This document shows, in pieces, positions 1 to 9,217 of a DNA stretch of 33,940 nucleotides. Each line of letters opens with the position of its first letter. Position 1 is the stretch's first letter. The notes under the pieces are model-generated. The model saw only the letters and a program-made list of their open reading frames with translations. It ran no database searches and was not told the DNA's origin. This stretch comes from an uncultured Sterolibacterium sp. (GTDB lineage: Bacteria > Pseudomonadota > Gammaproteobacteria > Burkholderiales > Rhodocyclaceae), in contig CAILCO010000005.1 of the NCBI GenBank assembly GCA_903832735.1, positions 1 to 33,940 on the forward strand, in the 5' to 3' direction. The position numbers and the translations under genes are program-made.

Positions 1-637
1 GGGCGGCTTTCAGCTCGCCTTCGTTGATGATGCTGCCCGTGGCGCCGTTGCGGTTGAAGACCAGATTGCCGGCCATGAAGTCGTCGTTGGCAATGCTGTG
101 CGTGGTGGCCACGAGACCGCCGACGTCGACGCTCGCGCCCGCTGCGAAGTAGATGCCGTTGGGATTGACCAGGAAGACCTGCCCGGGCGCGTTGATGTGG
201 CCGAAGATCTGGCTGGGGTTGCTGTCCAGCACGCGGTTCAGGGTGGCGCTGCTGCTCGAGGGCTGGAGGAAATTGACCTGCGCCTGGCTGCCGAGGTTGA
301 AGCTCTGCCAGTCGATCGTGGCGCGCTGGCTGCCCTGGCTGATGTTCATGGTCGCGCCGGACTGAGAGAAAGATTGGCCAATGCTCGCCACACCGGCGGC
401 GATCTTGCCGCCGGTGGGCAACTGATTCGGTGCGGGGGGTGTCACTGGTGCCGCATGAGCCAGCCCCATTCCGGCAAGTAGCAGAGACAGCGGTTTCAGG
501 AGGTAACCACAGGAGGACCTAGCTACCACAGCCCCGACTGTGACCAACGAGTTGGAACCCTGGGACTGTACGACCTCGGACACGGCCCCCCCGCGAGGAC
601 TGACCCTGCTCCACATAAAGCAGGCGATCTTGTTCAT
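1..637 (-). CDS. Two-partner-secretion exoprotein, filamentous haemagglutinin-type N-terminus (partial, 3' end outside window)
   Basis: The reverse strand reads open from an ATG at 637 to the window edge (212 codons). The first ~27 residues (MNKIACFMWSR...GGAVSEV) match the extended signal peptide region (ESPR) of large TPS and autotransporter proteins. A hydrophobic segment (about residues 46-60) and an AHA cleavage-like site follow. Residues ~75-212 are a haemagglutination-activity (TPS) domain, with DWQSFNLG (109-116), SSSATLNRV (128-136), QIFGHINA (143-150), VNPNGIYF (157-164) and GGLVATT (173-179). In this family the domain is recognised by an outer-membrane TpsB pore during export of a long beta-helical adhesin or toxin. 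No TpsB gene is in the window. The domain call is strong; the identity of the full protein cannot be judged from its N-terminus. Confidence 0.88.
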   Translation of the reverse strand, partial: MNKIACFMWSRVSPRGGAVSEVVQSQGSNSLVTVGAVVARSSCGYLLKPLSLLLAGMGLAHAAPVTPPAPNQLPTGGKIAAGVASIGQSFSQSGATMNISQGSQRATIDWQSFNLGSQAQVNFLQPSSSSATLNRVLDSNPSQIFGHINAPGQVFLVNPNGIYFAAGASVDVGGLVATTHSIANDDFMAGNLVFNRNGATGSIINEGELKAA

Positions 638-1192
638 AGCAATGTCCTGACTACGAACGGCAATTAGGCGTCCACCACCAGCTTGTCGAGAGGCAATCGC
701 ATCTGGCGCACCTTAGGCAAATGCGGTTGGCAGTAGGGTTAGGAGCAGGGCGATTTGTCGTCAAGGAATCCTCGCATGGTTATTCAACAGCGTGACTAAA
801 GACGATTGCCCGATTATTCTCGAAGTTTAAAGTATCGCACCTATTGTCGAACGGTGTAAATGGCAAAGCGCCACTTTGCTTGCCCAAGGCAAGTTGCCGT
901 AATGACTCAATATAACGGATTCGTTCCCAGCGATCTCTTCGACCCGGTTACCCCGTGAGCACTGTCGAAGGCTCATGTCTGAGCGGCGGCACAGTAGGGG
1001 CAACTGACATTTACCAAAGTTGATCGTAGTGCAGATTGAAATTTCGCTATGGCCGAGTTGGCTGCTGCGAATTGTTGCTGACGCTGACCGATTTCAAGTA
1101 CGGACTGTCGATGGTCTATATCAAGGAACCACCTGACCCGAATCGGAATCAAAAGTTCATGCTACTCGCGCATGGACTAAGCTGAGAAGTTC
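638..1192. other. 555-bp intergenic region, more AT-rich than the surroundings
   Basis: This stretch separates the divergent exoprotein and LHPP-like genes and should hold both promoters. I see no convincing -35/-10 pair, no structured RNA and no repeat. A 38-codon open frame on the plus strand (1069-1185, ending in LLAHGLS) has no recognisable homology and no good ribosome-binding site. It could be a gene remnant. Base composition differs visibly from the GC-rich genes downstream, which suits an accessory locus. Confidence 0.5.
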
Positions 1193-1963
1193 ATGATCAT
1201 ACCGTCCGCTGCAGAAGCCATCCTGATCGATCTGGCCGGAGTGCTTTACAACGACGACCGCCCGGTTCCAGGCGCAGTCGATGCGCTCATCGCCTTGCGC
1301 GCCAGTGGTATGGCGATCCGCTTCTTGACCAATACCACGCGGAGTCCGCGCCAGCGTATCGTTGCCAAGCTGAGCCGAATGGGTTTTGCCGTCGAGGCCG
1401 AGGAAATACAGACGGCGGTGCTTGCCACACGCAATTTTGTGGAACAGCGCAAGCTGCATCCACACTATCTCGTCCATCCCGACATCCTGGGGGAGATCGG
1501 CCGCAGTCACACGGATCCAGACGCCGTAGTCATCGGCGATGCCGGTCGCCACTTCACTTACCAGGCGCTAAACAGCGTGTTTCGGCTGCTGATGCGCGGC
1601 TTACCCTTCATTGCCATGGCCCGTAACCGCTATTTCATGCAAAAGGATGGCCTAAGTCTGGACCTGGGCGGGTTCATCGCCGGGCTCGAGTTCAGCAGCG
1701 GAAGGCGGGCGGAACTGGTCGGCAAGCCGGCGGCACATTTTTTTCACGGGGCGTTGGACACGCTTGGCGTCGCCCCCGGCCAGGCAGTATTGATCGGCGA
1801 TGATCTGACCGACGATATCGGTGGTGCCCAGTCGGCCGGCATTGCCGGCATTCTGGTACGCACCGGAAAGTTTCAAGCGACTGACGAACTGCACCCCCAA
1901 GTCAAGCCGGCAATCATCGTCGATGACTTTCCCGCCGCGGTCTCTGCACTATTAGCGGACTGA
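1193..1963 (+). CDS. HAD-IIA hydrolase, LHPP-like (TIGR01458-type) phosphatase
   Basis: This is a 256-aa cytosolic HAD-superfamily protein with a type II (C2A) cap. Motif I is DLAGVLY with nucleophile D13; motif II is FLTNTT (T46 and following); K178 sits in VGKP; motif IV is GDDLTDD (D203, D204). Relatives are phospholysine/phosphohistidine inorganic pyrophosphate phosphatases. The second motif I aspartate, normally the general acid/base, is Ala15 here. Mammalian LHPP also lacks it (Ser), so this supports the subfamily rather than inactivation. The GAG-rich ribosome-binding site is weak, but no better start is visible. The gene stands alone between a TPS exoprotein and an SDR gene. The true substrate is unknown. 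Confidence 0.85.
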   Translation: MIIPSAAEAILIDLAGVLYNDDRPVPGAVDALIALRASGMAIRFLTNTTRSPRQRIVAKLSRMGFAVEAEEIQTAVLATRNFVEQRKLHPHYLVHPDILGEIGRSHTDPDAVVIGDAGRHFTYQALNSVFRLLMRGLPFIAMARNRYFMQKDGLSLDLGGFIAGLEFSSGRRAELVGKPAAHFFHGALDTLGVAPGQAVLIGDDLTDDIGGAQSAGIAGILVRTGKFQATDELHPQVKPAIIVDDFPAAVSALLAD

Positions 1964-2153
1964 ACTGCCGCAGATGTCCCCGGTGGAAACGGGATGGGCG
2001 AACCAGCTTATTTTCTGCGCGCGGTGAACGGACTTGCCGCCGAGGGATTGGCCTGCCGATCGCCGGATGAAGACTTGGCCTGACCGTAAGCAACGTCCTC
2101 GTTAGCGGCACACGCAACGATGGTTCAAGCTGGCGGGGGCGGCAACTTTCGAT

Positions 2154-2158
2154 GGGAG
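2154..2158 (+). promoter_or_regulatory. Shine-Dalgarno GGGAG that decides the SDR gene start
   Basis: GGGAG lies 5 nt upstream of the ATG at 2164. It overlaps an earlier in-frame ATG at 2152, which has no purine-rich sequence in front of it, so the start at 2164 is preferred. Confidence 0.6.
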
Positions 2159-2163
2159 AATAT

Positions 2164-2871
2164 ATGGCTAGTAGAACCGCAATTATTTTGGGGGCATCGG
2201 GCTCAGTTGGACAGGCCCTCCTCGCCGAAGTAATGCGCTGTGGCGGTTTCAGCCGGATTCTTGTCATGACTCGCCGGCCACTCAATTTGCCATTGGGCGC
2301 GCAGGTGGAAGAGCGAATAGTGCTAGATATGGAGCCAAACAAACTTAGTCAAGCTGTTGTCGACGCACTGCGCGAGCTTGCTGGTGAAGTGCTTGGGTTC
2401 AGTGTCTTGGGTGTGGGGGCGGGCACTGCTAAACTTTCTTTAGAAGGACACCGTGCCGTCGATGTCGATCTCAATGCGGCATTTGCCCGAGGCCTGAAGG
2501 CATCAGGAAAAGTTCACCACCTGGCCTTTATGTCGGCCATGGGTGCCGACCTTGATGCCAAAACTACTGGTTCTGGCGCCCCGGGAATGGCGCGCTATTC
2601 TCGCGTCAAAGGTGAGGCTGAAGCGGCAGTTAGGAGTCAGGGTCCAGCCGTCGTGAGCATCTTTCGTCCTGCCATGATTATCGGCTCACAGCATACTCCA
2701 TGGCTACTCTCAGCTGTTCTGCCGTTTTTTTCGCCGCTGACGCCGGCGAAGTTTCGTTCTATTCGTACGACGGAGATTGCCCAAGCGATGGTCGCTGCCG
2801 CTTTGCAACAGCCAGCCCAAAGTGCGATTTACAATTACCCTGAAATGATGACACTGATTGCTAGCAGATAA
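2164..2871 (+). CDS. NAD(P)-binding SDR-like protein, HTATIP2/TIP30-type atypical short-chain dehydrogenase
   Basis: This is a 235-aa protein with an N-terminal Rossmann fold and the dinucleotide motif GASGSVG (residues 10-16). MTRRPL at the end of beta-2 suits NADP binding. A central LAFMSAMGA precedes a YSRVKGEAE segment that matches the YxxxK catalytic pair of extended/atypical SDRs, followed by IFRPAMIIG. This pattern is typical of NAD(P)H-binding oxidoreductases related to HTATIP2 and NmrA. Substrate unknown. The gene is visibly less GC-rich than its neighbours and uses more A/T-ending codons, suggesting recent acquisition. An alternative start at 2152 adds four residues. Confidence 0.78.
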   Translation: MASRTAIILGASGSVGQALLAEVMRCGGFSRILVMTRRPLNLPLGAQVEERIVLDMEPNKLSQAVVDALRELAGEVLGFSVLGVGAGTAKLSLEGHRAVDVDLNAAFARGLKASGKVHHLAFMSAMGADLDAKTTGSGAPGMARYSRVKGEAEAAVRSQGPAVVSIFRPAMIIGSQHTPWLLSAVLPFFSPLTPAKFRSIRTTEIAQAMVAAALQQPAQSAIYNYPEMMTLIASR

Positions 2872-2976
2872 TCATTCCAAAATAATAGGCCTATCAGCAA
2901 AGTCGACGTCGCCCCAGTGCTGAGTAGCAGGACATCCCGAGAACAGATGCTCGCGACTGACCGCTACGGCACTAGT

Positions 2977-2993
2977 ACCTGCTTCGCTGGCAC
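2977..2993. repeat. 17-bp repeat, copy 1 (second copy at 30502-30518)
   Basis: ACCTGCTTCGCTGGCAC is present here and identically at 30502-30518. Both copies are intergenic and immediately 3' of a gene (ppc here, on the opposite strand; the FtsX-like permease at 30 kb). It may be a fragment of a dispersed repeat. Two copies only, so significance is uncertain. Confidence 0.5.
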
Positions 2994-2994
2994 A

Positions 2995-3031
2995 AGTGCC
3001 CTGGGTTGTCCTTCAGACAACTACGGGCACT
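2995..3031 (-). terminator. Long imperfect hairpin at the 3' end of ppc
   Basis: AGTGCCC (2995-3001) pairs with GGGCACT (3025-3031). Inside, GTTGTC (3005-3010) pairs with GACAAC (3016-3021) around a 5-nt loop. The structure overlaps the ppc stop codon (3030-3032) and faces the convergent SDR gene. No U-tract follows on the ppc strand, so it may work as a 3' mRNA stabiliser or a Rho-assisted end rather than a classic intrinsic terminator. Confidence 0.6.
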
Positions 3032-5783
3032 AGCCGCTATTGCGCAAACCTGCGGCGATGCCGTTGATGGTGAGATGGATGCCGCGCTGCACCCGTTCGT
3101 CGGTCTCGCCCGCCCGGTGGCGGCGTAACAGTTCGACCTGGAGATAATTGAGCGGATCGATGTAGGGAAAGCGGTTGCGGATCGAACGCTTCAGCAGCGG
3201 ATTTCCGTCCAGCAGTTCGGCTTGCCCGGTGATGCTCATGAGGCCGGTCACCGAGCGCTGCCATTCCTCCTTCAGGCGCGGGAAGATCGCCGTACGCAAG
3301 CTTTCGTCCTTGACCAAGAGTGAATAGTGCTCGGCTATGGCGATGTCGCTCTTGCCCAGGACCATGTCGATGTTCGAGAGCAGCGTGCGGAAGTATCCCC
3401 ATTCCTGATTCATCTCGCGGAGCAGGTTCACCCCGACCTCACCGTGCTCGTCCCGCCAGTGCCGGATGGCGCTGCCGAAACCGAACCAACCCGGCAGCAT
3501 CAGGCGGCATTGCGACCAGGAGAATACCCAGGGTATCGCCCGCAGATCCTCGATTGCCGTCGATGGCTTGCGCGACGACGGCCGGCTGCCGATATTCAGT
3601 GCAGCGATCTCGGAGATCACCGTGGATTCCCAGAAATAGCGTTCGAAGCCGGGCGTCTCGTACACCATCGCACGGTAGGCCGTGTAGGCGTACTGCGACA
3701 ACTGCTCCATGGCGTCGAGAAATTCCTGACGAGGTGCGTCGTGCTCCTGCGGCAGCAAGGTCGCCTCCAGCGTCGCGGCGGCGAGGATTTCCAGATTGCG
3801 TCGGCCCAGTTCGGGATTGGCGTACTTGTGCGCGATGACTTCGCCCTGCTCGGTGATGCGGATCTGTCCCTGCACCGCTCCCTGTGGCTGGGCCAGGATC
3901 GCCTGGTAGCTCGGGCCGCCGCCGCGGCCGACCGATCCGCCGCGGCCATGGAACAGCCGCAGGGTGATGCCGTGCCGTTCGAAGACCTGGGTCAGCGCGA
4001 TCTCGGCGCGGTATAGCGCCCAGCCCGAGGCCAGGAAGCCGCCATCCTTGTTGCTGTCGGAATAGCCGAGCATGACTTCCTGCATCGCGCCGCGGCTGGC
4101 CAGCAACTGGTTGTAGAAGCCGAGCCGGAGCAGCCGGTCCATGATCTGACCGGCATGAGCCAGGTCAGCTATGGTTTCGAACAGCGGCACGATGTTGACA
4201 TCGAGCGCGTGTGCTAGCGGCCGCAGCAGGCCGACTTCCTTGAGCAGCACGGCGACCTCGAGGATGTCGGAGACGCCGTCGGTCTTGGAGATGACCACAT
4301 TTTCGATCGCGCCCTGGCCGTAGCGCTGGTGGATCGAGAGGGCGCTCCTGAAGATTGCCAGTTCGCTCCGGGTCTCGTCCGAGTAGCGCACGCCCGGCGC
4401 CGCCAACGGACGCGGCGTGGCCAGTTCCTCCAGCAGGAGGAGAATCCGCGCCTCCTCATCGAGCAGCAGATAGTCGGTGCCTGGCCGGGCCACGCTGAGC
4501 AATTCGGCGACCGTGCGGGCATGGACATCGGAGTTCTGGCGCAGATCGAGCGGCGCCAGATGAAAGCCGAACAGGCTGACCGCGCGGCGCAGGCGGCGCA
4601 GTCGGCCGCGCGCCAGCAGACCGGCCTGGTGGCTGTTCAGCGCATCATGCAGCACGTCGAGATCGGACGCCAGTTCCCGCGCACTTGCGTAGGGCTCGGC
4701 CACGGCCACGGCATGGCGCGCCGCCTCCAGTCCGTCGAGTTGCTGCGCGGTCGCGGCGAGGCGGGCGTAGAAGCCGGCAATCGCCTTGCGGTAGGGCTCG
4801 TCGGCACGATGGGGACTCTGGTCGGGCGAGCGTGAGGCCAGATCGGTCAGCACCTGCGGCACGGGAATCAGGCTGGTCGTGGTCGACAATTCGGCGCCGA
4901 GCCGGTGCAGGTCCTCCAGCAGGTAAGCAATCGCCTTGCGGCTTTGCGCGCGCATCGCTGCTTCGAGCACTGCCGCGGTGACATAGGGGTTGCCGTCCCG
5001 GTCGCCGCCGATCCATGAACCGGGGCGCAGGAACGACGGCAGCTCCTTGCCCGGCCAGCCCGGGAAATCACTGGCCAGATGATCCTCCATGGTGTTGTAC
5101 AGGCGCGGCAGTTCGCGCAGGAAGGTCGTGTCGTAGAACGACAGCGCGTTCGCCACCTCATCCATGACCGATAGCTTGGTCGTGCGCAGCATCCGCGTCT
5201 GCCACAGGCGCAGGACCGCCCGGCGCAAAGCCTCGTCGATGTACTGGCCTTCCTCGGGCGTCAGATCGCTGCGGTCCCTCTCGCCGAGGAGACGGGCGAT
5301 CTTCCACTGGCAATCGAGGATGCTCTTGCGCTGGACTTCAGTCGGGTGCGCGGTGAGGACCGGACTCACCTGCGCCGAGGCGAAGAAGCACTCCAGTTGC
5401 ACTGCCGAGATGCCGAAATTTCTGGCGCGGCGCAGGGCATGTTCCAGGCTGCCTTCGCGCGCCGGCGAGCTGCTGCGGGCGTGGGCGCGGGAGCGGCGGA
5501 TGTGGTGCTGATCTTCGGCGATGTTCGCCAGATGGGAAAAGTAGCTGAAGGCGCGCACGATCTGACTGGTGTACTTGCCCGGCAACTGGAACAGCAAGGC
5601 TTGCATTTCCTGCCGCGCGGCGAGATCGTCGTCGCGGTGATGGCGGATGGCGAGATGGCGGATCTGCTCGACTATGGCGAAAACTTCCGCACCCTCCTGA
5701 TCATGGACCGTGTCGCCGAGCAGGCGGCCGAGCAGGCGGATATCTTCACGCAGGGGCTGGTCCTTGTCGGCGAGTTCGGTCAT
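3030..5783 (-). CDS. ppc: Phosphoenolpyruvate carboxylase
   Basis: This is a 917-aa enzyme of full family length that carboxylates PEP with bicarbonate to oxaloacetate, an anaplerotic reaction in the cytosol. Signature sites are all present: VLTAHPTE (142-149, catalytic His146), [12 protein letters not shown] (255-266), [12 protein letters not shown] (571-582), the glycine-rich loop [14 protein letters not shown] (611-624) and IGSRPSSR (731-738). The C-terminus is RNSG rather than the usual RNTG, a conservative change at the active-site end. It starts 24 nt downstream of the glycogen phosphorylase stop on the same strand, so the two are probably co-transcribed, linking glycogen breakdown to C4 acid supply. 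Confidence 0.97.
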   Translation of the reverse strand: MTELADKDQPLREDIRLLGRLLGDTVHDQEGAEVFAIVEQIRHLAIRHHRDDDLAARQEMQALLFQLPGKYTSQIVRAFSYFSHLANIAEDQHHIRRSRAHARSSSPAREGSLEHALRRARNFGISAVQLECFFASAQVSPVLTAHPTEVQRKSILDCQWKIARLLGERDRSDLTPEEGQYIDEALRRAVLRLWQTRMLRTTKLSVMDEVANALSFYDTTFLRELPRLYNTMEDHLASDFPGWPGKELPSFLRPGSWIGGDRDGNPYVTAAVLEAAMRAQSRKAIAYLLEDLHRLGAELSTTTSLIPVPQVLTDLASRSPDQSPHRADEPYRKAIAGFYARLAATAQQLDGLEAARHAVAVAEPYASARELASDLDVLHDALNSHQAGLLARGRLRRLRRAVSLFGFHLAPLDLRQNSDVHARTVAELLSVARPGTDYLLLDEEARILLLLEELATPRPLAAPGVRYSDETRSELAIFRSALSIHQRYGQGAIENVVISKTDGVSDILEVAVLLKEVGLLRPLAHALDVNIVPLFETIADLAHAGQIMDRLLRLGFYNQLLASRGAMQEVMLGYSDSNKDGGFLASGWALYRAEIALTQVFERHGITLRLFHGRGGSVGRGGGPSYQAILAQPQGAVQGQIRITEQGEVIAHKYANPELGRRNLEILAAATLEATLLPQEHDAPRQEFLDAMEQLSQYAYTAYRAMVYETPGFERYFWESTVISEIAALNIGSRPSSRKPSTAIEDLRAIPWVFSWSQCRLMLPGWFGFGSAIRHWRDEHGEVGVNLLREMNQEWGYFRTLLSNIDMVLGKSDIAIAEHYSLLVKDESLRTAIFPRLKEEWQRSVTGLMSITGQAELLDGNPLLKRSIRNRFPYIDPLNYLQVELLRRHRAGETDERVQRGIHLTINGIAAGLRNSG

Positions 5784-5807
5784 GCCTTCGTCCTTGTTGC
5801 GAGCTGG

Positions 5808-8336
5808 CTATTGCAACAGTTCGCCATTGACCTGATCCTGATCGAGCAGAACGATCTTCACAGGATCCGCCCGCCAGATATCGCGGCAGTATTCGCGGAT
5901 GCTCCGGTCTGAAGAAAACTTTCCCATGCGCGCCACATTGAGGATGGACTTACGGGTCCACAGTTCCTTCTCGCCGTACATGAGGCTCACCTTGCCCTGG
6001 CAATCGAGGTAGGACTCGAAGTCCGCCAGCAGACGGTACGCATCACCGTGCAACAGCGAGGCGATGATGGGGCGGAACAGCTCGCGGTCGCCACGGGAGA
6101 AATGGCCGTCGCGAATCAGATCGATGACTGCGCGTAATTCGTCATTGCCGCAGTATATCGTCATCGGGTCGTAAGCATTCCGCCATGTCGCCTGGATTTC
6201 CGCGGCGCTCAGCCCGAACAGGAAGAAGTTTTCCGCGCCGACTTCCTCGCGGATCTCGATATTGGCGCCGTCCAGGGTCCCTATGGTCAGCGCGCCGTTC
6301 ATGGAGAATTTCATGTTGCCGGTACCCGAGGCTTCCTTTCCGGCCGTGGAGATCTGCTCCGAGAGGTCCGCGGCCGGATAGATGAGCTGGCCGTTGGTGA
6401 CATTGAAATTGGGCAGGAAGACCACCTTCATCCGGTCGGCTACCATCGGATCCTTGTTGACCACCTCGGCCACCGCGGTGATCAGTTTGATCATCAGTTT
6501 GGCGAAGCGGTAGCCGGGCGCGGCCTTGCCGCCGAAGATGAAGGTGCGCGGCTGAATCGACAGGTCAGGGTCCGACTTGATTCTAATGTAGAGCGCGACG
6601 ATGTGCAGCACGTTGAGGTGCTGGCGCTTGTACTCATGGATCCGCTTGACCTGGACATCGAACAGCGATTCCGGATCGATGGCGAAACCCGTTGTCCGCC
6701 GCACATGGGCGGCGAAATCCTCCTTGACGGCGCGCTTGATGAAGCGCCAGTTGCGGCGGAAGCCGGCGTCCTCGGCGTAGGGCTCGATTTGCCGCAGCAG
6801 TTCCAGATCGTGCAGCCAGTGATCATCGATGGCCTCGCTGATCAGCCGCGTCAGGCGGGGATTGGCCAGGGCCATCCAGCGCCTCGGCGTGACGCCGTTG
6901 GTGATGTTGCAAACCTTGTTCGGCCAGAAGTCGTGAAAATCCGCCAGCACGTCCTGCTTCAGCAGTTCGCTGTGCAGCCTGGCCACGCCGTTGATGGCGT
7001 GGCTGCCGACGCTCGCCAGGTGTGCCATGCGCACATAGCGCTCGCCGCTCTCGTCGATCAGGGACATCCGCGCCAGGCGTTCGGCGTCGCCGATGTAGCG
7101 CAGGCGCACCTCATCCAGGAAGCGTGCGTTGATTTCGAAGACGATCTCCATGTGGCGCGGCAGGATGCGCGAGAACAGGGCGATCGGCCAGCGCTCGAGC
7201 GCTTCGGGCAGCAGGGTGTGGTTGGTGTAGCCGAAGCTCTGCCGGGTGACCGACCAGGCGCTGTCCCAGGACATAGCGTGCTCATCGACCAGGAGACGCA
7301 TCAGTTCCGCGATGGCGATCGCCGGATGGGTATCGTTCAACTGCACGGCAAACTTTTCATGGAAACGCTGCAGCGGAATCTGCTGCACCCTCATGATGCG
7401 CAGCATGTCCTGCAGCGAGCAGGAGACGAAGAAGAACTGCTGCTCCAGCCGCAATTCCTTGCCTTCGATCCGATCGTCGTTCGGATAGAGCACCTTGCTG
7501 ATATTTTCCGACACCACCTTTTGCTGGACGGCACCGTAATAGTCGCCGCGGTTGAACACGCCCAGATCGAACGCTTCCGGGGCTTCGGCGCGCCACAGCC
7601 GCAGCGTGTTGGCGGTATTGTTCAGGTAGCCGAGGATCGGCGTGTCGTAGGGGATGCCCAGCACCGTGCGCGCGGCCACCCAGCGCGAGCGGAGATGACC
7701 GTGCTGGTCGCGATAGGTTTCACTATGGCCGCCCAGTTTCACCGTGACCGCCCATTCCGGACGCGAGATTTCCCAGGGGTTGCCCCGGCGCAGCCATTTG
7801 TCGGTCTGTTCGACCTGCCAGCCGTCCACCAGTTGCTGCGAGAAAATGCCGAACTCGTAGCGGATCCCGTAACCCAGGGAAGGGATCTCCTGGCTGGCCA
7901 TGGAGTCGAGGTAGCAGGCGGCTAGCCGACCCAGGCCGCCGTTGCCCAGCCCGGGCTCTTCCTCCAGCGCAATCAACTCCTCGAAGCTGAGGCCGAGTTC
8001 GCGAATCGCATGGCGCACCGGTTCCTCGATACCCAGGTTGATCAGGTTGTTGCCCAGATGCGGGCCGAGCAGGAATTCGGCGGAGAAATAGGCGACGGTA
8101 CGGGAGCCATTTCGCGTGTAGGAGGCGGCGGTACTGATCCAGCGTCGCAGCAGTTGGTCGCGAACGGTATACGCCAGCGCCATGTAATAGTCGTGCTTGG
8201 TCGCGAGTGCCGGAAACTTGCCCTGCACGTAGTAAAGATTATCCAGGAAGGCTTGCCGCAAGGCTTTCTTGCTCAAGCCGCTGCGATCATCATCAATCGC
8301 AGTCTTGTGCGCTACGGCGGCTAGCGGGGGGCTCAT
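5808..8336 (-). CDS. glgP: Glycogen/starch/alpha-glucan phosphorylase
   Basis: This is an 842-aa GT35 phosphorylase that releases glucose-1-phosphate from alpha-1,4-glucans. Visible family blocks are AYFSAEFLLG near the N-terminus, EEEPGLGNGGLGRLAACY, NDTHPAIAIAELMR, the long segment DVQVKRIHEYKRQ, and the PLP site EASGTGNMKFSMNG with Lys ~676. The frame stays open upstream to 8870, but that part overlaps the PAP2 gene and lacks homology. The ATG at 8336, preceded by GGGAGAA, begins a plausible N-terminus. The last ~15 residues (IVLLDQDQVNGELLQ) extend beyond the usual end. It is followed by ppc. Confidence 0.96.
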   Translation of the reverse strand: MSPPLAAVAHKTAIDDDRSGLSKKALRQAFLDNLYYVQGKFPALATKHDYYMALAYTVRDQLLRRWISTAASYTRNGSRTVAYFSAEFLLGPHLGNNLINLGIEEPVRHAIRELGLSFEELIALEEEPGLGNGGLGRLAACYLDSMASQEIPSLGYGIRYEFGIFSQQLVDGWQVEQTDKWLRRGNPWEISRPEWAVTVKLGGHSETYRDQHGHLRSRWVAARTVLGIPYDTPILGYLNNTANTLRLWRAEAPEAFDLGVFNRGDYYGAVQQKVVSENISKVLYPNDDRIEGKELRLEQQFFFVSCSLQDMLRIMRVQQIPLQRFHEKFAVQLNDTHPAIAIAELMRLLVDEHAMSWDSAWSVTRQSFGYTNHTLLPEALERWPIALFSRILPRHMEIVFEINARFLDEVRLRYIGDAERLARMSLIDESGERYVRMAHLASVGSHAINGVARLHSELLKQDVLADFHDFWPNKVCNITNGVTPRRWMALANPRLTRLISEAIDDHWLHDLELLRQIEPYAEDAGFRRNWRFIKRAVKEDFAAHVRRTTGFAIDPESLFDVQVKRIHEYKRQHLNVLHIVALYIRIKSDPDLSIQPRTFIFGGKAAPGYRFAKLMIKLITAVAEVVNKDPMVADRMKVVFLPNFNVTNGQLIYPAADLSEQISTAGKEASGTGNMKFSMNGALTIGTLDGANIEIREEVGAENFFLFGLSAAEIQATWRNAYDPMTIYCGNDELRAVIDLIRDGHFSRGDRELFRPIIASLLHGDAYRLLADFESYLDCQGKVSLMYGEKELWTRKSILNVARMGKFSSDRSIREYCRDIWRADPVKIVLLDQDQVNGELLQ

Positions 8337-8350
8337 GGCAACAGGTTTCT

Positions 8351-8376
8351 CCCGGTATGGCTGATGACCTACCGGG
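8351..8376 (-). promoter_or_regulatory. Inverted repeat in the glgP leader
   Basis: CCCGGTA (8351-8357) and TACCGGG (8370-8376) form a perfect 7-bp inverted repeat with a 12-bp centre, 15 bp upstream of the glgP start. It may be an operator dyad or a leader hairpin. No regulator is identified. The rest of the 233-bp spacer up to 8569 shows nothing I recognise. Confidence 0.35.
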
Positions 8377-8569
8377 TATGTAGCAATAAGGGTGCCGCCA
8401 TGAGCAAGCCACTGATCGAATATCGATTGTCCTTTGTCCCGTGTTCCCGCGTCCTGATCGCCGTGCTCTGGGTGCTCCAGGACGGGGCGCCGGCCGGCTT
8501 TGCGCACCGGTTTCGGGCGCGCCAGCCTCGCTGCCCTTTCAGTTCCGCGCCAGCGGATTGCCAGTGGGA

Positions 8570-9166
8570 TTATCGGTAGGCGCGTCGGGTGCCGAGCAAG
8601 ACCAGCGCCCCGATATAGGCGCCGGCGATGATGTCGCTGAGGAAATGGTATTGCGTCGCGATCAGGGCGACGCAGAGACCGGCCCAGGCCAGTTCGTAAT
8701 ACCGGCGATAGCGCGGATAGAAATGCCACAGGGACAGCAATAGCGGCGTGTAGACCAGCATGTGGCCGGACGGGAAGCCGCTCAGGCCCTCGGTGCCGGC
8801 AAACCAGTGGAAACCGACCGCGCCCCGTTCCGAGAGCCAGGCGCGTGTTTCCGTCCTGCCGAAAACCCATTTCAGGAAGGTCTTCAGGGCGAAGGACAGG
8901 GGCAGGACGGTGCCGGTGACCAGAACAAACTCGCTGTGCCTATCGTGAATATGCCGCCGGACGAAGAGGAAGTAGGCAGCCCAGCACAGGCCGCTGATGA
9001 TCGCGACGCTGAGCAGCAGCAGATCGGGCACCTGGACATTTTCCTGATTCAGCCCGTAGACCCGCAGGTAGCCGGCAACCCATGACGCCAGGGGCAGATC
9101 CAGCAGGTTCAGGCTGACTACAACCAGTACGAGCGCCAGCAGCGCGCTGATGACCATTCTTTTCAT
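8570..9166 (-). CDS. PAP2-family membrane phosphatase
   Basis: This is a 198-aa inner-membrane protein with about six hydrophobic segments. PAP2 motif 1 is reduced to K-x4-R (KWVFGR, ~99-104); motif 2 is GFPSGH (130-135); motif 3 is reduced to YHFLSD (His174, Asp178), without the usual SR six residues before the His. Relatives dephosphorylate undecaprenyl-, phosphatidyl- or lipid A-phosphates. The degenerate motif 3 leaves activity open. It begins 51 bp after amrS on the same strand and is probably the last gene of that operon. Confidence 0.85.
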   Translation of the reverse strand: MKRMVISALLALVLVVVSLNLLDLPLASWVAGYLRVYGLNQENVQVPDLLLLSVAIISGLCWAAYFLFVRRHIHDRHSEFVLVTGTVLPLSFALKTFLKWVFGRTETRAWLSERGAVGFHWFAGTEGLSGFPSGHMLVYTPLLLSLWHFYPRYRRYYELAWAGLCVALIATQYHFLSDIIAGAYIGALVLLGTRRAYR

Positions 9167-9217
9167 TTGTTCGCCGATTCATTGCCAGATTTTGCGGAAG
9201 GGCGAGGGTAACACTTT

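Noticed and set aside
1069-1185. 38-codon plus-strand frame in the spacer before the LHPP-like gene
   Set aside because: It has no start signal and no recognisable relative; it could be a remnant but cannot be supported.
1994-2083. 29-codon frame starting MGEPAYFLRAV
   Set aside because: Its ribosome-binding site is poor and it has no recognisable homology; too short to claim.
6603-7925. 440-codon open frame antisense to glgP, and similar long antisense frames at 9275-10492, 3327-4016 and 28902-30659
   Set aside because: These are typical shadow frames of GC-rich coding DNA. Composition is low-complexity and no domain or motif is recognisable, while the opposite strand holds well-supported enzymes.
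8337-8870. Open frame extending glycogen phosphorylase by 178 codons at its N-terminus
   Set aside because: It runs through the PAP2 gene in another frame, shows no phosphorylase homology, and a well-placed ATG with GGGAGAA exists at 8336.
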